This document shows positions 29,604 through 39,194 of a stretch of 64,000 nucleotides of DNA, piece after piece. The stretch's first letter is position 1. Each line of letters starts with the position of its first letter. This DNA comes from Paenibacillus sp. cl123 (lineage in GTDB: Bacteria > Bacillota > Bacilli > Paenibacillales > NBRC-103111). The DNA lies in contig NZ_FMYY01000004.1 in the NCBI RefSeq assembly GCF_900101595.1, positions 369,561 through 433,560 on the forward strand, in the 5' to 3' direction. The notes below the pieces were generated by a model. It searched no databases and was not told the origin of the DNA. It saw only the letters and a list, made by a program, of their open reading frames with translations. Position numbers and translations under genes: made by a program.

Positions 29604-30255
29604 TTAATTGGCCCCGCGCCGCTTGCTGTACTGATCCAACTGCTTGAGAAACGGCAGGATTTTACGCTCATCCAGAAGGGCCCGGTGAAACCCGCGTTCA
29701 GCTGCCGTTTTATCGTTTGCACGAGGATGTTTGAAAGTGCGAAGCAAGAGATACATCGTCTGGGGAAATCGCAGCCACGCTTTGAGAAAATGAAAATCGT
29801 TGCGATCAAGCTTGCTTACGGATTGATAGCCGTCAAGGAAGGAGCGGGCAATGGCAAAATTCCATTTGTGGTCCTTGCATGAATTATAGATGACCCTGTA
29901 CAAGTCGTATGCGCGCAAATCGAGCCGAAGGGTTTCAAAGTCAATGAGGTGAACCCCTTTCGAATTGATGGTCATAAAATCCATTTGTTTGTGGAATTCG
30001 AATAATGGCCATAGAGGATTGTCTCGCAAACGCTCCTCTTTTCGAAGCGCTTTTGCTCCATACTGTTATCTTCACATTTTTAGTGGTCATTTCCTTTGAA
30101 AGCTCCGTGGCTACTGTTCCGAGGCCGCCAACAATAAACGGACTGAATTCCGTGGTCAAGGTCCAAACATGAGTAGAACGGTTTCTTCCCATATCGATAA
30201 CCAGCCTTTCTACAAGTTTGATTCGATTGATCCAGCGTGACATTCTTTTAAGCAT
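29604..30255 (-). pseudogene. Chimeric remnant: glycosyltransferase N-terminus joined out of frame to CotS-like kinase C-terminus
   Basis: The 5' part (complement, from about 30255) encodes RSTHVWTLTTEFSPFIVGGL and LGTVATELSKEM, the N-terminal nucleotide-sugar-transferase motif of GT4/GT5 enzymes. Near 30065 this homology ends, and a different frame takes over with YGAKALRKEERLRDN, FEFHKQMDF and VHLIDFETLRLDLRAYDLYR, the C-terminal half of CotS/YutH-like spore-coat kinases. The two halves come from different genes and frames, which indicates a deletion fusing neighbouring cot-cluster genes. No working product is expected. Confidence 0.65.
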
Positions 30256-30477
30256 ATGCTGCTCTTGTAGTTGTGATATGGGTAGATATAAGCGCAAACG
30301 AGAAATAGGTTTCCTTAGCCATAAATTCGATAAAAGACTTTCGTATAGGCAAATTACCGGCGCCTTGATTGCAGACGTGAATAAAGTAAGTATGGGTTAT
30401 TTCACAGCCGGAGGTATGGAAGGAAAGACGATAAGTATATTGTTAAATAGCGACAACACGGAGAAGCAGGTGCTGGT

Positions 30478-31476
30478 ATGCGTTTATTAATGATTGCTCC
30501 CGAGCAGTTTCCCGTTCCAGGCGGGGGTTCAGTTGAAATTTGTATGCTCGAGATTGCCAAAAAGCTTTCAAGGAAGCATCAAGTCACGTTAATCAGCCGG
30601 AATAAAACCCATTCGAAAAAGATAAGCCGTCTTGGAAAAAATTTAACCATTGTCCGTGTACCTTCCGGAAGCAGTACCCGTTACATCTCCTCCGTACTCC
30701 GATTTATGAAAAAACGTCATTTTGATTTGATCCAAGTCGATAATCGACCTTATTATATGGCTCGTATAAAGGCGGCATTTCCTCATACTCCGATAAGTTT
30801 ATTCTTACATTCCTTAACCATTATCCCGAGAACGAAATCTGTTGCTGCCTGCTTGCGCAAAGCTGATTTGATCATTGCAAACAGCAGTTCTTTAAAACAA
30901 TGTTTAAGTAAAAGCTTTCCGGATACGCGGCAGAAAATCCGCTGTGTTCATCTTGGCGTCAATTTATCCCGTTTTGAACCTGCTTCAATGACAGAACGAA
31001 TGAATACGAAACAAGTTTATAGACTTGGCCGCTCCTTCGTTATTTTATTTGTGGGAAGAGTTATCCCGCGTAAAGGCGTGCCTTTGCTAATTAAAGCAGC
31101 GAAGAAGGTTGGGGAGAAAATAAGTAACACGAAATTGATCATTGCCGGCAAAGGAAGAAAATCTTACATCGCTAAACTAAGATTGCAAGCAAATAAGCTG
31201 CGAGTCCCCATGATGTTTTTAGGGAGTATTCCTCACACTAAAATTCATCAGATCTACCGTCTAGCCGATTGCTTCGTATGTCCCTCACAGAAGCACGAAG
31301 CGTTTGGCCTTGTCAACGTGGAAGCCATGGCCTCTGGCGTTCCTGTAATCGCATCGAATATTGGAGGAATCAAAGAAATCGTCGCCCATGGTGATAATGG
31401 CTATCTTGTTAATAACTATACAAACGACAGTTCGTTTGCTTACTACATTACAAAATGGCTAAAAACAGTCGATTGA
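30478..31476 (+). CDS. cotSA: GT4-family glycosyltransferase, CotSA-like spore-coat protein
   Basis: 332 residues from an ATG with GGAG about 15 bases upstream; the ribosome site is weak. It shows the GT-B fold: an N-terminal acceptor domain opening MIAPEQFPVPGGGSVE, the donor domain with ILFVGRVIPRKGVPLLI, and the C-terminal EAFGLVNVEAMASGVPVIAS nucleotide-binding motif with catalytic glutamates. CotSA proteins are about 375 residues, so this one is short at the C-terminus. It lies beside a CotS remnant and a YheC/D-like gene, fitting spore-coat glycosylation. Donor and acceptor unknown. Confidence 0.75.
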   Translation: MRLLMIAPEQFPVPGGGSVEICMLEIAKKLSRKHQVTLISRNKTHSKKISRLGKNLTIVRVPSGSSTRYISSVLRFMKKRHFDLIQVDNRPYYMARIKAAFPHTPISLFLHSLTIIPRTKSVAACLRKADLIIANSSSLKQCLSKSFPDTRQKIRCVHLGVNLSRFEPASMTERMNTKQVYRLGRSFVILFVGRVIPRKGVPLLIKAAKKVGEKISNTKLIIAGKGRKSYIAKLRLQANKLRVPMMFLGSIPHTKIHQIYRLADCFVCPSQKHEAFGLVNVEAMASGVPVIASNIGGIKEIVAHGDNGYLVNNYTNDSSFAYYITKWLKTVD

Positions 31477-31605
31477 GGAATAGGCTTTGGATTAACGGCA
31501 GACGGACTGTGAAGCGAAAATTCATTTGGGAATTAACAGCCACTAAGCTTTCAGGCATCTACTTGAGGTATGAGAATAGCTAAGTATCGGGGAGGTTGAT
31601 TTGTA

Positions 31606-32382
31606 GTGTTTAAAAAGAACTATCGAAGCCGCACTCTCAGAGGCAAGCTGCGAGTCTGCCGATTTTTGCGCGCGAATCGTTCGCTGAAAAAAAACATCCC
31701 GTACACAAGGCTGTTTTCGCTCCCCAATATGAAAATGATGACGGTTAGCCATTCCTCGCTTTATATCAAGCCGGATGTCGGTTCGCTCGGAATCGGCATC
31801 TTCAAGCTGACTAGGACGCGAGGCGGGTTTAAGCTGCGTTCCTCGCAGCCGGGGAAACGGAGCAGGCGGTTCCATTCAGCGACTTCCGTTTACCGGTATA
31901 TACGGGCCAAACGCCGGGAACGAATGATTATTCAGAAGACGGTGCGGCTTGATCAGGCGAGAGGAAGACCATACGACATTCGCGTTATGGTGCAGCGTAA
32001 GCCGAAAGGAAGCTGGACGTGTACCGGGATGGCGGCCAAGGTCGGACAGAGGGGCAAGATCGTAACCAATTATTATCAGGGCGGAGAATTAATGTCGATG
32101 GAGTCGCTGCATAGTCGAAAAAGACTGACGGCCGAACAAGGCAAGGCGCGCATCCGTCAGTTAACCCGCAAAGCGCTGGAAGTCGCACATACGTTAAGCG
32201 CCAAACGATCAGGCATGCGCGAGATGGGCGTCGATTTCGCCTACGATCGAAACGGACGGCTGTGGGTGCTGGAAGTGAACAGCAACCATCCTCAATTCCA
32301 TCCATTCAAAAAGTTCGACCGAGCAGCATATGCCCGGATGATGCGTTACGCCCGCAGCTATGGCAGGAAAAGCGCAAAATAA
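31606..32382 (+). CDS. YheC/YheD-like ATP-grasp endospore coat-associated protein
   Basis: 258 residues from GTG with GGGGAGG ten bases upstream. The N-terminal part is basic. The core has MTVSHSSLYIKPDVGSLGIG, the ATP-grasp lysine/phosphate region, then IIQKTVRLDQARGRPYDIRV, and the metal-binding MGVDFAYDRNGRLWVLEVNS with the E-x-N terminus typical of ATP-grasp folds. Bacillus YheC/YheD members coat the forespore early in sporulation. Whether this protein is an active ligase is unknown. The neighbouring CotSA-like gene supports a coat role. Confidence 0.82.
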   Translation: MFKKNYRSRTLRGKLRVCRFLRANRSLKKNIPYTRLFSLPNMKMMTVSHSSLYIKPDVGSLGIGIFKLTRTRGGFKLRSSQPGKRSRRFHSATSVYRYIRAKRRERMIIQKTVRLDQARGRPYDIRVMVQRKPKGSWTCTGMAAKVGQRGKIVTNYYQGGELMSMESLHSRKRLTAEQGKARIRQLTRKALEVAHTLSAKRSGMREMGVDFAYDRNGRLWVLEVNSNHPQFHPFKKFDRAAYARMMRYARSYGRKSAK

Positions 32383-32544
32383 GCAGTTGTTATAGGATGA
32401 TCTCTAAAGGATCATCCTTAATCATGTTGTTATGGGAACATGCGTTCCTTTATTTAAAATGGGAGGAATTCCTTCAGTACAACGTACAAAAAAATAAGTT
32501 AAAAGTATCACTTTTGGAAAAAGTATGGTATAGTAAATTTAAAT

Positions 32545-32565
32545 CTGTTATTATAATTATAACAG
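32545..32565. promoter_or_regulatory. Palindromic operator upstream of the OYE gene
   Basis: CTGTTAT-TATAATT-ATAACAG is a 7-bp perfect inverted repeat 57 bases before the OYE start, just after a TATAGT -10-like element. The shape fits TetR or MarR-type repressors. No matching regulator gene is adjacent. Confidence 0.45.
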
Positions 32566-32621
32566 TTAAAGTGACGTGGCTTATGAAATCAGAATTTATT
32601 ACCAATGGAGGTAATGAAAGG

Positions 32622-33749
32622 ATGAATAATCAAGAAATCCGGCCTTCCAGCAAGTTAAGACCTTTATTTGAGTCCTTCAAGCTTGGAACTTTAAATCTAA
32701 AGAACCGGGTCGTCATGGCGCCCATGACTAGAGCCTTCTCTCCCGGAGGAGTACCGGGTCCCGATGTGGCCGCTTATTACCGTCGCCGTGCTGAGAACGG
32801 GGTAGGTCTTATTATTACGGAGGGTACCCTGATCAACGATCCTGCTGCGACCAATAATCCGAATATCCCGAACTTTTATGGGGAGGAAGCGCTTAAGGGT
32901 TGGGCTCGCGTCGTCGCAGAAGTACATGAAGCCGGCGGGTTGATTATGCCGCAGCTGTGGCATATCGGCACGGACCGTAAGATAGGAGCCGCTCCGAACC
33001 CCGAGGAGCTGCCGATCGGACCTTCAGGCTTGGATATCGCTACCGGGGAAAAAGTCAATGAGCCGATGAGCCAGGAAAGGATCGATTCCGTTATTGCTGC
33101 TTACGCACAAGCGGCAGCGGATGCCAAACGGATCGGCTTTGACGGGATTGAGCTTCATGGTGCCCACGGTTATTTGATCGATCAATTTTTCTGGGAGAGA
33201 ACGAACCGGCGTACGGATAGCTATGGCGGAGACCTTGTGAAAAGGACCCGTTTTGCGGCTGAAATTATAGCGGCTTGCCGTCGCGCCGTAGGACCCGATT
33301 TCCCAATCTTACTGCGGATATCGCAATGGAAATCAACGGATTACGAGGCCAAATTGGCAGCCAATCCGGATGAATTGGCCAAATTCCTTGCGCCGCTTGT
33401 AGAAGCGGGTGTCGATGCATTTCATTGCTCGACTCGCCGCTTCTGGGAACCGGAGTTTGCCGGTTCCGATCTGAATCTCGCAGGCTGGGTTAAAAAATTA
33501 ACCGGTAAGCCTACAATCACTGTAGGCTCCGTAGGTCTGGATAATGAGTTTATATCTTCGTTTAGAGGGGAAGCCGCAGGTACGGCGAACGTGGATATTT
33601 TGACCGACAAGCTGGGCAATCAAGAGTTTGATCTGGTTGCAGTCGGCCGTGCGCTGCTGGTTGACCCTGCATGGGCGGCTAAGTTACGAGATGACCGGCT
33701 TGACGAACTGAAGCCTTTCACCCCTGAAGCACTGCGTTCGCTATCTTGA
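32622..33749 (+). CDS. NADH:flavin oxidoreductase, old yellow enzyme family
   Basis: 375 residues from the ATG at 32622 (TGGAGG ten bases upstream); the long open frame before it is not conserved. A TIM-barrel FMN enzyme: LKNRVVMAPMTRAF at the N-terminus (FMN loop), the GIELHGAHGYLIDQFF motif, WERTNRRTDSYGG (signature), and a C-terminal VAVGRALLVDPAWAAKL. Such enzymes reduce activated alkenes, nitro compounds or quinones with NAD(P)H; the exact physiological substrate is usually unknown. It ends with its own terminator. Confidence 0.92.
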   Translation: MNNQEIRPSSKLRPLFESFKLGTLNLKNRVVMAPMTRAFSPGGVPGPDVAAYYRRRAENGVGLIITEGTLINDPAATNNPNIPNFYGEEALKGWARVVAEVHEAGGLIMPQLWHIGTDRKIGAAPNPEELPIGPSGLDIATGEKVNEPMSQERIDSVIAAYAQAAADAKRIGFDGIELHGAHGYLIDQFFWERTNRRTDSYGGDLVKRTRFAAEIIAACRRAVGPDFPILLRISQWKSTDYEAKLAANPDELAKFLAPLVEAGVDAFHCSTRRFWEPEFAGSDLNLAGWVKKLTGKPTITVGSVGLDNEFISSFRGEAAGTANVDILTDKLGNQEFDLVAVGRALLVDPAWAAKLRDDRLDELKPFTPEALRSLS

Positions 33750-33766
33750 TTTTGCTGAAAATGATC

Positions 33767-33801
33767 GGGCACTCCGAGTTAGTGGGGGAGCCCCTTTTTT
33801 T
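33767..33801 (+). terminator. Intrinsic terminator after OYE gene
   Basis: GGGCACTCC pairs with GGGGGAGCCC (one mismatch), followed by seven T residues. Confidence 0.8.
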
Positions 33802-33891
33802 GTTTGCAAGAGTATACGTTCGTATACTATCTGAATGAAATCCGCGATGCTACACTGGCTAAGAGGAAACAATCCAAGGAGGATACAAGAA

Positions 33892-34617
33892 ATGAGAGAG
33901 CTATTGAAGCGGAGAGGGAGCAGGGTCGTAACTGCCTTACTTGTCATCCTGTTGTTACTGAGTCTTTCCTTGAATGTGCTTGGAGCGGACTCACTGACTG
34001 AGGTTAGGGTGTATTTGAACACCGGAATCAAGATTATGCTGAATGGCAAAACGTTTGAACCGGTAGATCCGGACGACGGAACAAAGCTTGTGCCGATCAC
34101 TTACAGAGGGACGACATATTTGCCTATGAGGGCGGTTGCCGAAGCGGCAGGCGTGAAGGTGGCTTGGGACGGCAACACGGAAACCGCTTATCTGGGCGAA
34201 GTCGAGGGCACCTTCTCTAAGGACAGCATCAGCTACATCAAGGCATCGCCCGAATTTGTCTACAACGGCGATAAAATTTACAGGTTGGCCAGCAGAACGC
34301 CAGAGGAGCTTAAAATGGGCGAAGGCAAGCAGCTGGACTACGGTTACGTCACAGGCGGCAGCCGGTCCGTAAATATGGAAGTGATGACAAACTTCAATTA
34401 TAGCAAGTTCAAAGCAAAAATATGGTCGGCGGACTCGTACTTTACCGATGATCTGATTGTCTCGATTATTGATGAAAACAAAGTTACGGTGAAAGAGCTT
34501 AAAGTCAAACCCGGAACAACAACAGAACTGGAGCTCAACATCAAAGATACGAAATTGCTCCGAATCTATGTCCAGGGAGACAAAAGCATTGTCGGTGAAC
34601 CGATGCTCGGCAAATAG
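33892..34617 (+). CDS. Secreted or anchored copper-amine-oxidase-N 'stalk' domain protein
   Basis: 241 residues from the ATG with AAGGAGG nine bases upstream. A basic N-terminus and hydrophobic stretch (about 12-28, ending VLGADS) form a signal peptide or anchor. The stalk domain (about 30-100) carries KIMLNGKTFEPVDPDDG and TYLPMRAVAEAAGVKVAWDG. The C-terminal ~130 residues are beta-rich and unrecognised, with a FNYSKFKAKIWSAD region resembling NPCBM-like sugar-binding folds. No catalytic motif is seen. It has its own promoter region and terminator. Confidence 0.78.
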   Translation: MRELLKRRGSRVVTALLVILLLLSLSLNVLGADSLTEVRVYLNTGIKIMLNGKTFEPVDPDDGTKLVPITYRGTTYLPMRAVAEAAGVKVAWDGNTETAYLGEVEGTFSKDSISYIKASPEFVYNGDKIYRLASRTPEELKMGEGKQLDYGYVTGGSRSVNMEVMTNFNYSKFKAKIWSADSYFTDDLIVSIIDENKVTVKELKVKPGTTTELELNIKDTKLLRIYVQGDKSIVGEPMLGK

Positions 34618-34695
34618 AATTAGGCTTGGCATTAATCTATATTACATATCGCCGATCGTTTCGACATGACCCCCTTTTAATAAATATAAATGTTT

Positions 34696-34729
34696 GGACC
34701 TGGCCCCGTTGGTTAGGTCCCCTTTTTTT
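34696..34729 (+). terminator. Intrinsic terminator after stalk-domain gene
   Basis: GGACCT and AGGTCC form the stem, followed by CC and seven T residues. Confidence 0.8.
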
Positions 34730-34814
34730 GTTTAGATGAATTTGAGAGTTTGGAGGGCGCGGGAGCGTCCGAACAAACACAGCCTCAAAATAAGCTTCTT
34801 GCTTTTAATATATG

Positions 34815-34832
34815 TATGCGATATATTGCATA
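34815..34832. promoter_or_regulatory. Palindrome upstream of GntR/FCD gene, probable operator
   Basis: TATGCGATATATTGCATA is an 18-base inverted repeat with one mismatched pair, 32 bases before the GntR start. GntR/FCD regulators commonly bind sites of this length near their own genes. Confidence 0.5.
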
Positions 34833-34864
34833 TAAGAGAATTAAGAAGTGAGGATGATAACTCT

Positions 34865-35530
34865 ATGCCAGTGCCTAAAAATTTTGTCTCGCCTGCACGG
34901 ATGTCCGCAAAAGAAAGAGCCTTCTCCCAAATCCAAAGATGGATTATCGATGGCACACTGCAGCCCGGCGAAAAACTTATGGACGCCGAATTGGCTGAGT
35001 CGCTTGGCGTAAGCCGCACTCCAATTCGGGAAGCATTTCAATTGCTCGAAGTACAAGGACTCGTTTCCACGCATCCTGGAAAAGAAACAAAGGTAAAGGA
35101 GATTGAGAAGGACGACATCTTCAAGATGTATTCAACGATGGGGGCTCTTCAGGCTTTAGCGGCTGAAGTTACCGCAAAAAATATTGTTCCAGCGCAAATT
35201 GAGCAGCTGCGAGCGATTAATCAAGAATTTGCAAGTTCCATTACTAATGGTCAAGCCTACCAAGCCATGGAGGCGGATGAGCAGTTCCATAACCTAATTG
35301 TGGAACTTTCTGATAATCCTTATGTCACATCATTCAGCGCATCACTTCAGATTCATATCCGGCGCTTTAAATATGTGTTCTTAAAGCAGCCGATTACGGC
35401 GACACAAGCTTCAGTCGATGAGCATGCTTCCATTATTGCAGCTTTCGAGAAGAACGATTCTGATCGCGCTCAGGCCTTGATGAAGCAAAATTTCATCCGC
35501 CCGATGCAGGAACTGCACGGATTACTTTAA
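34865..35530 (+). CDS. GntR-family transcriptional regulator, FCD (FadR) subfamily
   Basis: 221 residues from the ATG of MPVPKNF; a longer open frame upstream has no ribosome site. The winged helix (about 15-80) has [20 protein letters not shown] and [15 protein letters not shown]. An FCD all-helical ligand domain follows, with metal-binding-type D-x-x-x-H ([15 protein letters not shown]) and a later [10 protein letters not shown] helix. It lies 20 bases before ilvD in the same direction, so it probably controls that gene and itself. FCD regulators usually bind organic or keto acids, consistent with a branched-chain-acid intermediate as ligand (inference). Confidence 0.9.
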   Translation: MPVPKNFVSPARMSAKERAFSQIQRWIIDGTLQPGEKLMDAELAESLGVSRTPIREAFQLLEVQGLVSTHPGKETKVKEIEKDDIFKMYSTMGALQALAAEVTAKNIVPAQIEQLRAINQEFASSITNGQAYQAMEADEQFHNLIVELSDNPYVTSFSASLQIHIRRFKYVFLKQPITATQASVDEHASIIAAFEKNDSDRAQALMKQNFIRPMQELHGLL

Positions 35531-35550
35531 ACAGACAGGAGCGAGGGAAA

Positions 35551-37239
35551 ATGGCAAACGGAAAAGATCTTCGTATTCGAAGCAAGGTAATCAGCGAAGG
35601 CGTCAACCGGGTACCGAACAGAGCGATGCTGCGCGCTGTTGGTTTTACAGATGAGGATTTCAAAAAGCCGATGATTGGTGTAGCCAGCACTTGGAGTGAG
35701 GTAACCCCGTGCAATATGCATATAAATGAATTGGCTGTTCAAGCCAAGCAAGGGGTACGAAACCATGGTGGCGCTCCGCTTATTTTTAATACGATTACAG
35801 TTTCAGATGGTATTTCCATGGGGCATGGAGGCATGCTATTCTCGCTGCCAAGTAGGGAAGCAATCGCGGATTCTATTGAGATTGTAACAGGAGCTGAGCG
35901 CTTTGACGGTCTCGTGGCAATCGGTGGATGCGACAAAAACACGCCTGCCTGTCTGATGGCGATCGGGCGGCTGAATATTCCTTCCGTTTACGTATACGGC
36001 GGAACGATTCAACCGGGAAATCTCGACGGTAAAAAAGTCGATATCGTTACCGCTTTCGAAGCAGTCGGCCAATATCATGATGGAAAAATGACAGATGAAC
36101 AGCTCCACAAGGTAGAATGCAGCGTCTGTCCGGGGCCGGGCTCTTGCGGCGGCATGTATACCGCCAACACAATGGCCGCCGCAGCGGAAGCGATGGGGAT
36201 GAGCCTTCCCGGTTCATCTTCTACGCCTGCCATTTCGCCTGATAAAGCGGCAGAATGTGATGCGGCCGGTAAACAAGTCATATCGCTGCTGGAACAGGAG
36301 ATCTACCCAAAAGATATCATGACGAAAAAAGCATTTGAGAACGCGATTACGGTCGTTATGGCTTTGGGAGGCTCAACGAATGCGTTCCTGCACTTGCTCG
36401 CCATTGCGCATTCGGTAGGCGTAGATTTAACCTTGGATGATTTTGAGCGGATACGCCTGCGCGTCCCCCATTTGGCAGATCTGAAGCCAAGCGGCCGGCA
36501 TGCCATGCAGGACTTGAACGAAATTGGCGGCATTCCAGGCGTGATGAAATTATTACTCGCTGAGGGACTTCTTCACGGTGATTGCCTAACAGTCACAGGT
36601 AAGACCTTGGCAGAGAATCTAGCTGAAGCGGCTCCGCTTAGAAACGATCAGGAGATTATTCGTCCAATAAACAAGCCGCTGAAGCCGAATGGGCCATTGG
36701 TCGTACTTAGAGGTAACCTTGCCCCTGAAGGCGCCGTAGCCAAGATGTCAGGTATGAAGAAGCTGCGGTTTGTCGGACCGGCCAAGGTGTTTGACAGTGA
36801 GGAGGCCGCAACGGAATCAATTTTGAAAAATGAAATCCATAAAGGGGATGTACTGGTTATTCGTTATTGCGGCCCAAAGGGCGGTCCAGGCATGCCGGAG
36901 ATGCTATCTGTTACCGCATTAATTGTAGGTAAGGGACTTGGAGGGGAAGTTGCCCTCATTACGGATGGAAGGTTCTCGGGTGGCTCGCATGGATTCGTAG
37001 TCGGCCATGTATCACCTGAAGCGCAGGTAGGTGGACCGATCGCGTTGCTAAAGAACGGGGACATCATCACCATCGACAGCGAAACGCAGCAGATTATGTT
37101 TAACGTAACAAAAGAGGAGTTGGCTGCTAGGGCTCAAGCATGGTTACAGCCTCCGTTAAAAGTAAATTCGGGCGTACTAGCCAAGTATGCAAGATTAGTT
37201 TCCTCTGCATCTAAGGGTGCGGTGACTGACATTTTATAG
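35551..37239 (+). CDS. ilvD: Dihydroxy-acid dehydratase
   Basis: 562 residues, normal for the family, from an ATG with GGAGCGAGGG upstream. IlvD signatures are intact: [13 protein letters not shown] with Fe-S ligand C127, [20 protein letters not shown] with cysteines near 193 and 199, and the C-terminal [22 protein letters not shown] with PEA metal/substrate residues. The enzyme dehydrates 2,3-dihydroxy-isovalerate and -methylvalerate in valine/isoleucine synthesis. Here it is not in an ilv operon but alone behind a GntR/FCD regulator. The related Edd and sugar-acid dehydratases share the fold, but motif detail favours IlvD. Confidence 0.9.
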   Translation: MANGKDLRIRSKVISEGVNRVPNRAMLRAVGFTDEDFKKPMIGVASTWSEVTPCNMHINELAVQAKQGVRNHGGAPLIFNTITVSDGISMGHGGMLFSLPSREAIADSIEIVTGAERFDGLVAIGGCDKNTPACLMAIGRLNIPSVYVYGGTIQPGNLDGKKVDIVTAFEAVGQYHDGKMTDEQLHKVECSVCPGPGSCGGMYTANTMAAAAEAMGMSLPGSSSTPAISPDKAAECDAAGKQVISLLEQEIYPKDIMTKKAFENAITVVMALGGSTNAFLHLLAIAHSVGVDLTLDDFERIRLRVPHLADLKPSGRHAMQDLNEIGGIPGVMKLLLAEGLLHGDCLTVTGKTLAENLAEAAPLRNDQEIIRPINKPLKPNGPLVVLRGNLAPEGAVAKMSGMKKLRFVGPAKVFDSEEAATESILKNEIHKGDVLVIRYCGPKGGPGMPEMLSVTALIVGKGLGGEVALITDGRFSGGSHGFVVGHVSPEAQVGGPIALLKNGDIITIDSETQQIMFNVTKEELAARAQAWLQPPLKVNSGVLAKYARLVSSASKGAVTDIL

Positions 37240-37299
37240 TAATATAATAAAACGAGACATTGACTCCGTCCGCGCGCGACGACTTGCTCGTCTAGAGTT

Positions 37300-37326
37300 A
37301 CCGCCAAAGCTTTGGCGGTTTTTTTG
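37300..37326 (+). terminator. Intrinsic terminator after ilvD
   Basis: ACCGCCAAAG and CTTTGGCGGT make a perfect stem directly followed by seven T residues. Confidence 0.93.
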
Positions 37327-37455
37327 TTTAAGACGACAGTGAATACCTGCTTCAGTTCAGTTCTCGTCAATGTTAATGTCTTCTTCTTGCAGTCAGCCGT
37401 TCCATGAGCTGCATTCGCGATGGCCATGATCGATATAGGATGAGAGAGGAAGAAA

Positions 37456-38175
37456 TTAGCCGCGGCAAACAAATCTTCGGATGTTTTTCACTTTCCCAAC
37501 CCGCGGATGTCTTCTTAGTAAATCGTCCTCGTTAGCGGTCCAAGTGTGGCTCTTGGCGTTTTTCCTGCGAATGGCCAGGAAGTTGTAAGGGCTTCCTGAG
37601 TAAATGGTGAAGCCCTTTGCCAGGCTGTCGGAACAAAGCTTCACGCACTCTCCACGATTTCGATCCGGAAAACCAACCTGGCTGAACACATGCCGCCGTA
37701 TAAGCAGAGTCGCTCCTTGAACAAGAGGAGCATATCGATCGGCCCTGTTGCCGTAACGGAGCAAAAGTACTTTTCTACCGCTCAGGTACATAAAGTGTGC
37801 CCGCTTTCCTACGATATCGGCGCCTGTTGTGAGCAAAACCCGCCTGCTTTCCGTTAAATAGTTGGGTCCATAGTAGTCGTCATCGTCAAACTTAGCGATG
37901 AGACCATATCGGGATAAAGAAACTCCGTAATTCAGACAGCTGCCAAGCGATACATGCTCCGGCAAGCTATAGATCCTGACGTTCTGATAGGGCCTTGCGG
38001 CCTGCAGATACTCGTCCAGCTTCAGGCTTTTATGATTCAAGATGACGATAAGCTCTGTATCCCTGAAGTTTTGCCTGCTGTAATTACGAAACAGATTCTC
38101 CATGCAGGACCGCCGGTTGGTGCAAGCAATGATAGAAATGGCATGCTTGTCACGAGGGTAAGTCCGGTTATCCAT
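37456..38175 (-). CDS. GT2-like glycosyltransferase, divergent paralogue (spore-coat type)
   Basis: 239 residues. The fold begins AISIIACTNRRSCMENLF, with the GT-A DxD region as KFDDDDYYGPNYL. It is a clear paralogue of the upstream gene (shared CTxR, SLGxCLNY, FDDDDYY, GKRAHxMYL, GATL and HTW blocks). The start overlaps the upstream stop by one base (TAATG), so the two are coupled. Where the partner has VGEDDLFC, this protein has RGECVKLC, so the acidic ED pair often used as catalytic base in GT2 enzymes is lost. It may be non-catalytic or altered in specificity. Such proteins often modify spore surface glycans. Confidence 0.75.
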   Translation of the reverse strand: MDNRTYPRDKHAISIIACTNRRSCMENLFRNYSRQNFRDTELIVILNHKSLKLDEYLQAARPYQNVRIYSLPEHVSLGSCLNYGVSLSRYGLIAKFDDDDYYGPNYLTESRRVLLTTGADIVGKRAHFMYLSGRKVLLLRYGNRADRYAPLVQGATLLIRRHVFSQVGFPDRNRGECVKLCSDSLAKGFTIYSGSPYNFLAIRRKNAKSHTWTANEDDLLRRHPRVGKVKNIRRFVCRG

Positions 38176-38912
38176 TACAGGATGCCCTTGGGCTTTCGAC
38201 TTGCGAAGCGCTTGTAATTTTGGACGCCCGGGATCTTTCGATGGTGGGCGAGCAGCTCTTTATCGCTGATGATCCAGGTATGGTCGGCCGAATTTTTCCG
38301 GCGAATGGCGACAAAATTATGTTTTCCCGCCGAATAAACCTTGTAGCCCCGCCGCTTGCTTCTTAGGCAAAACAGATCATCCTCGCCGACGTTTTGATCG
38401 GGGAACTTAACCTTATGCAATACGTCCCTCTTCATAACGAGCGTAGCGCCAGGAAGCTGGGTAACGGGCCGGTTTTCGGCCTGCGGAAAACGAAGAATGA
38501 GCGTCTTCGATCCCTGCAAGTACATATAATGCGCTCGCTTTCCAATGACATCGGCCTTCGTTTTTCGGAAAGCCTGCAAGCTGTCTGTCAAATAATAAGG
38601 AGCGTAGTAATCGTCATCATCAAACTTGGCAATGTAGCTGTAGTTTGTTTTCCTGACGGCATAGTTCAGGCAAGCTCCAAGAGAGATATGTCCCGGAACG
38701 CGAAAAACGCGTATGCTTCGATGCTTCTTGGCTAAGCGATGGTAGGGTGCGAGAGGAATCTTGTCGTTATTTACAATAATGATCAGTTCTTTCTTGGGAT
38801 GGCGCTGCCTGGTGTAGTTTGTCAACAGATTGTTCAGATAGCTTTGCCGTTTCGTACAGGTAATAATGGAAACTCCCTGCTTATTCCTAGCGTTTCTCAG
38901 GCCGGCTTCCAT
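38175..38912 (-). CDS. GT2-like glycosyltransferase (spore-coat type)
   Basis: 245 residues. N-terminal GVSIITCTKRQSYLNNLLTN, a Lys/Arg-rich helix, SLGACLNYAV, then IAKFDDDDYYAPYYL as the metal-binding DxD region, GATLVMKRDVL, and an intact VGEDDLFCLRSK motif expected to supply the catalytic base. It is the first gene of a two-gene unit with its paralogue. Likely role: transfer of a sugar to a cell-surface or spore-coat acceptor. The GT2 assignment rests on these motifs; acceptor unknown. Confidence 0.78.
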   Translation of the reverse strand: MEAGLRNARNKQGVSIITCTKRQSYLNNLLTNYTRQRHPKKELIIIVNNDKIPLAPYHRLAKKHRSIRVFRVPGHISLGACLNYAVRKTNYSYIAKFDDDDYYAPYYLTDSLQAFRKTKADVIGKRAHYMYLQGSKTLILRFPQAENRPVTQLPGATLVMKRDVLHKVKFPDQNVGEDDLFCLRSKRRGYKVYSAGKHNFVAIRRKNSADHTWIISDKELLAHHRKIPGVQNYKRFASRKPKGIL

Positions 38913-39147
38913 GACATCGCTCCCCTTATCCAGGATGTTCGCAAAATCTTACTTTACGATATGTAACCGGCAAGCCAGGGTAACGGCATATCCACAAAAT
39001 AAACAATATACCCAGCTCCGTTCCGCTAACCGGAAGCAGGATGCAATATTTCGAATGGGATGTGATCGAGGATGGAAAAAATAAGACTTCTGTGCACCGT
39101 GCATCCACGGATACGATAGTCTAATCAAACAATGATTTTGGTAAGAT

Positions 39148-39174
39148 GGAACCATTTGGTGTAATCTACGGTCT
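39148..39174 (+). promoter_or_regulatory. ECF-type promoter (autoregulation candidate)
   Basis: GGAACC (39148-39153), a 16-base spacer, then GGTCTT resembles the GGAAC/GTC pattern read by ECF sigma factors. It ends about 20 bases before the sigma gene, as expected for self-activation. Confidence 0.5.
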
Positions 39175-39194
39175 TATTTATTGGGGTGAAGGCA

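Noticed and set aside
30218..30490. 90-codon plus-strand frame upstream of the CotSA-like gene
   Set aside because: It overlaps the pseudogene and the next start, with no motif or ribosome site.
35551..37239. Sugar-acid dehydratase instead of IlvD
   Set aside because: The family shares folds, but length, C-terminal motif and cysteine pattern are those of dihydroxy-acid dehydratase.
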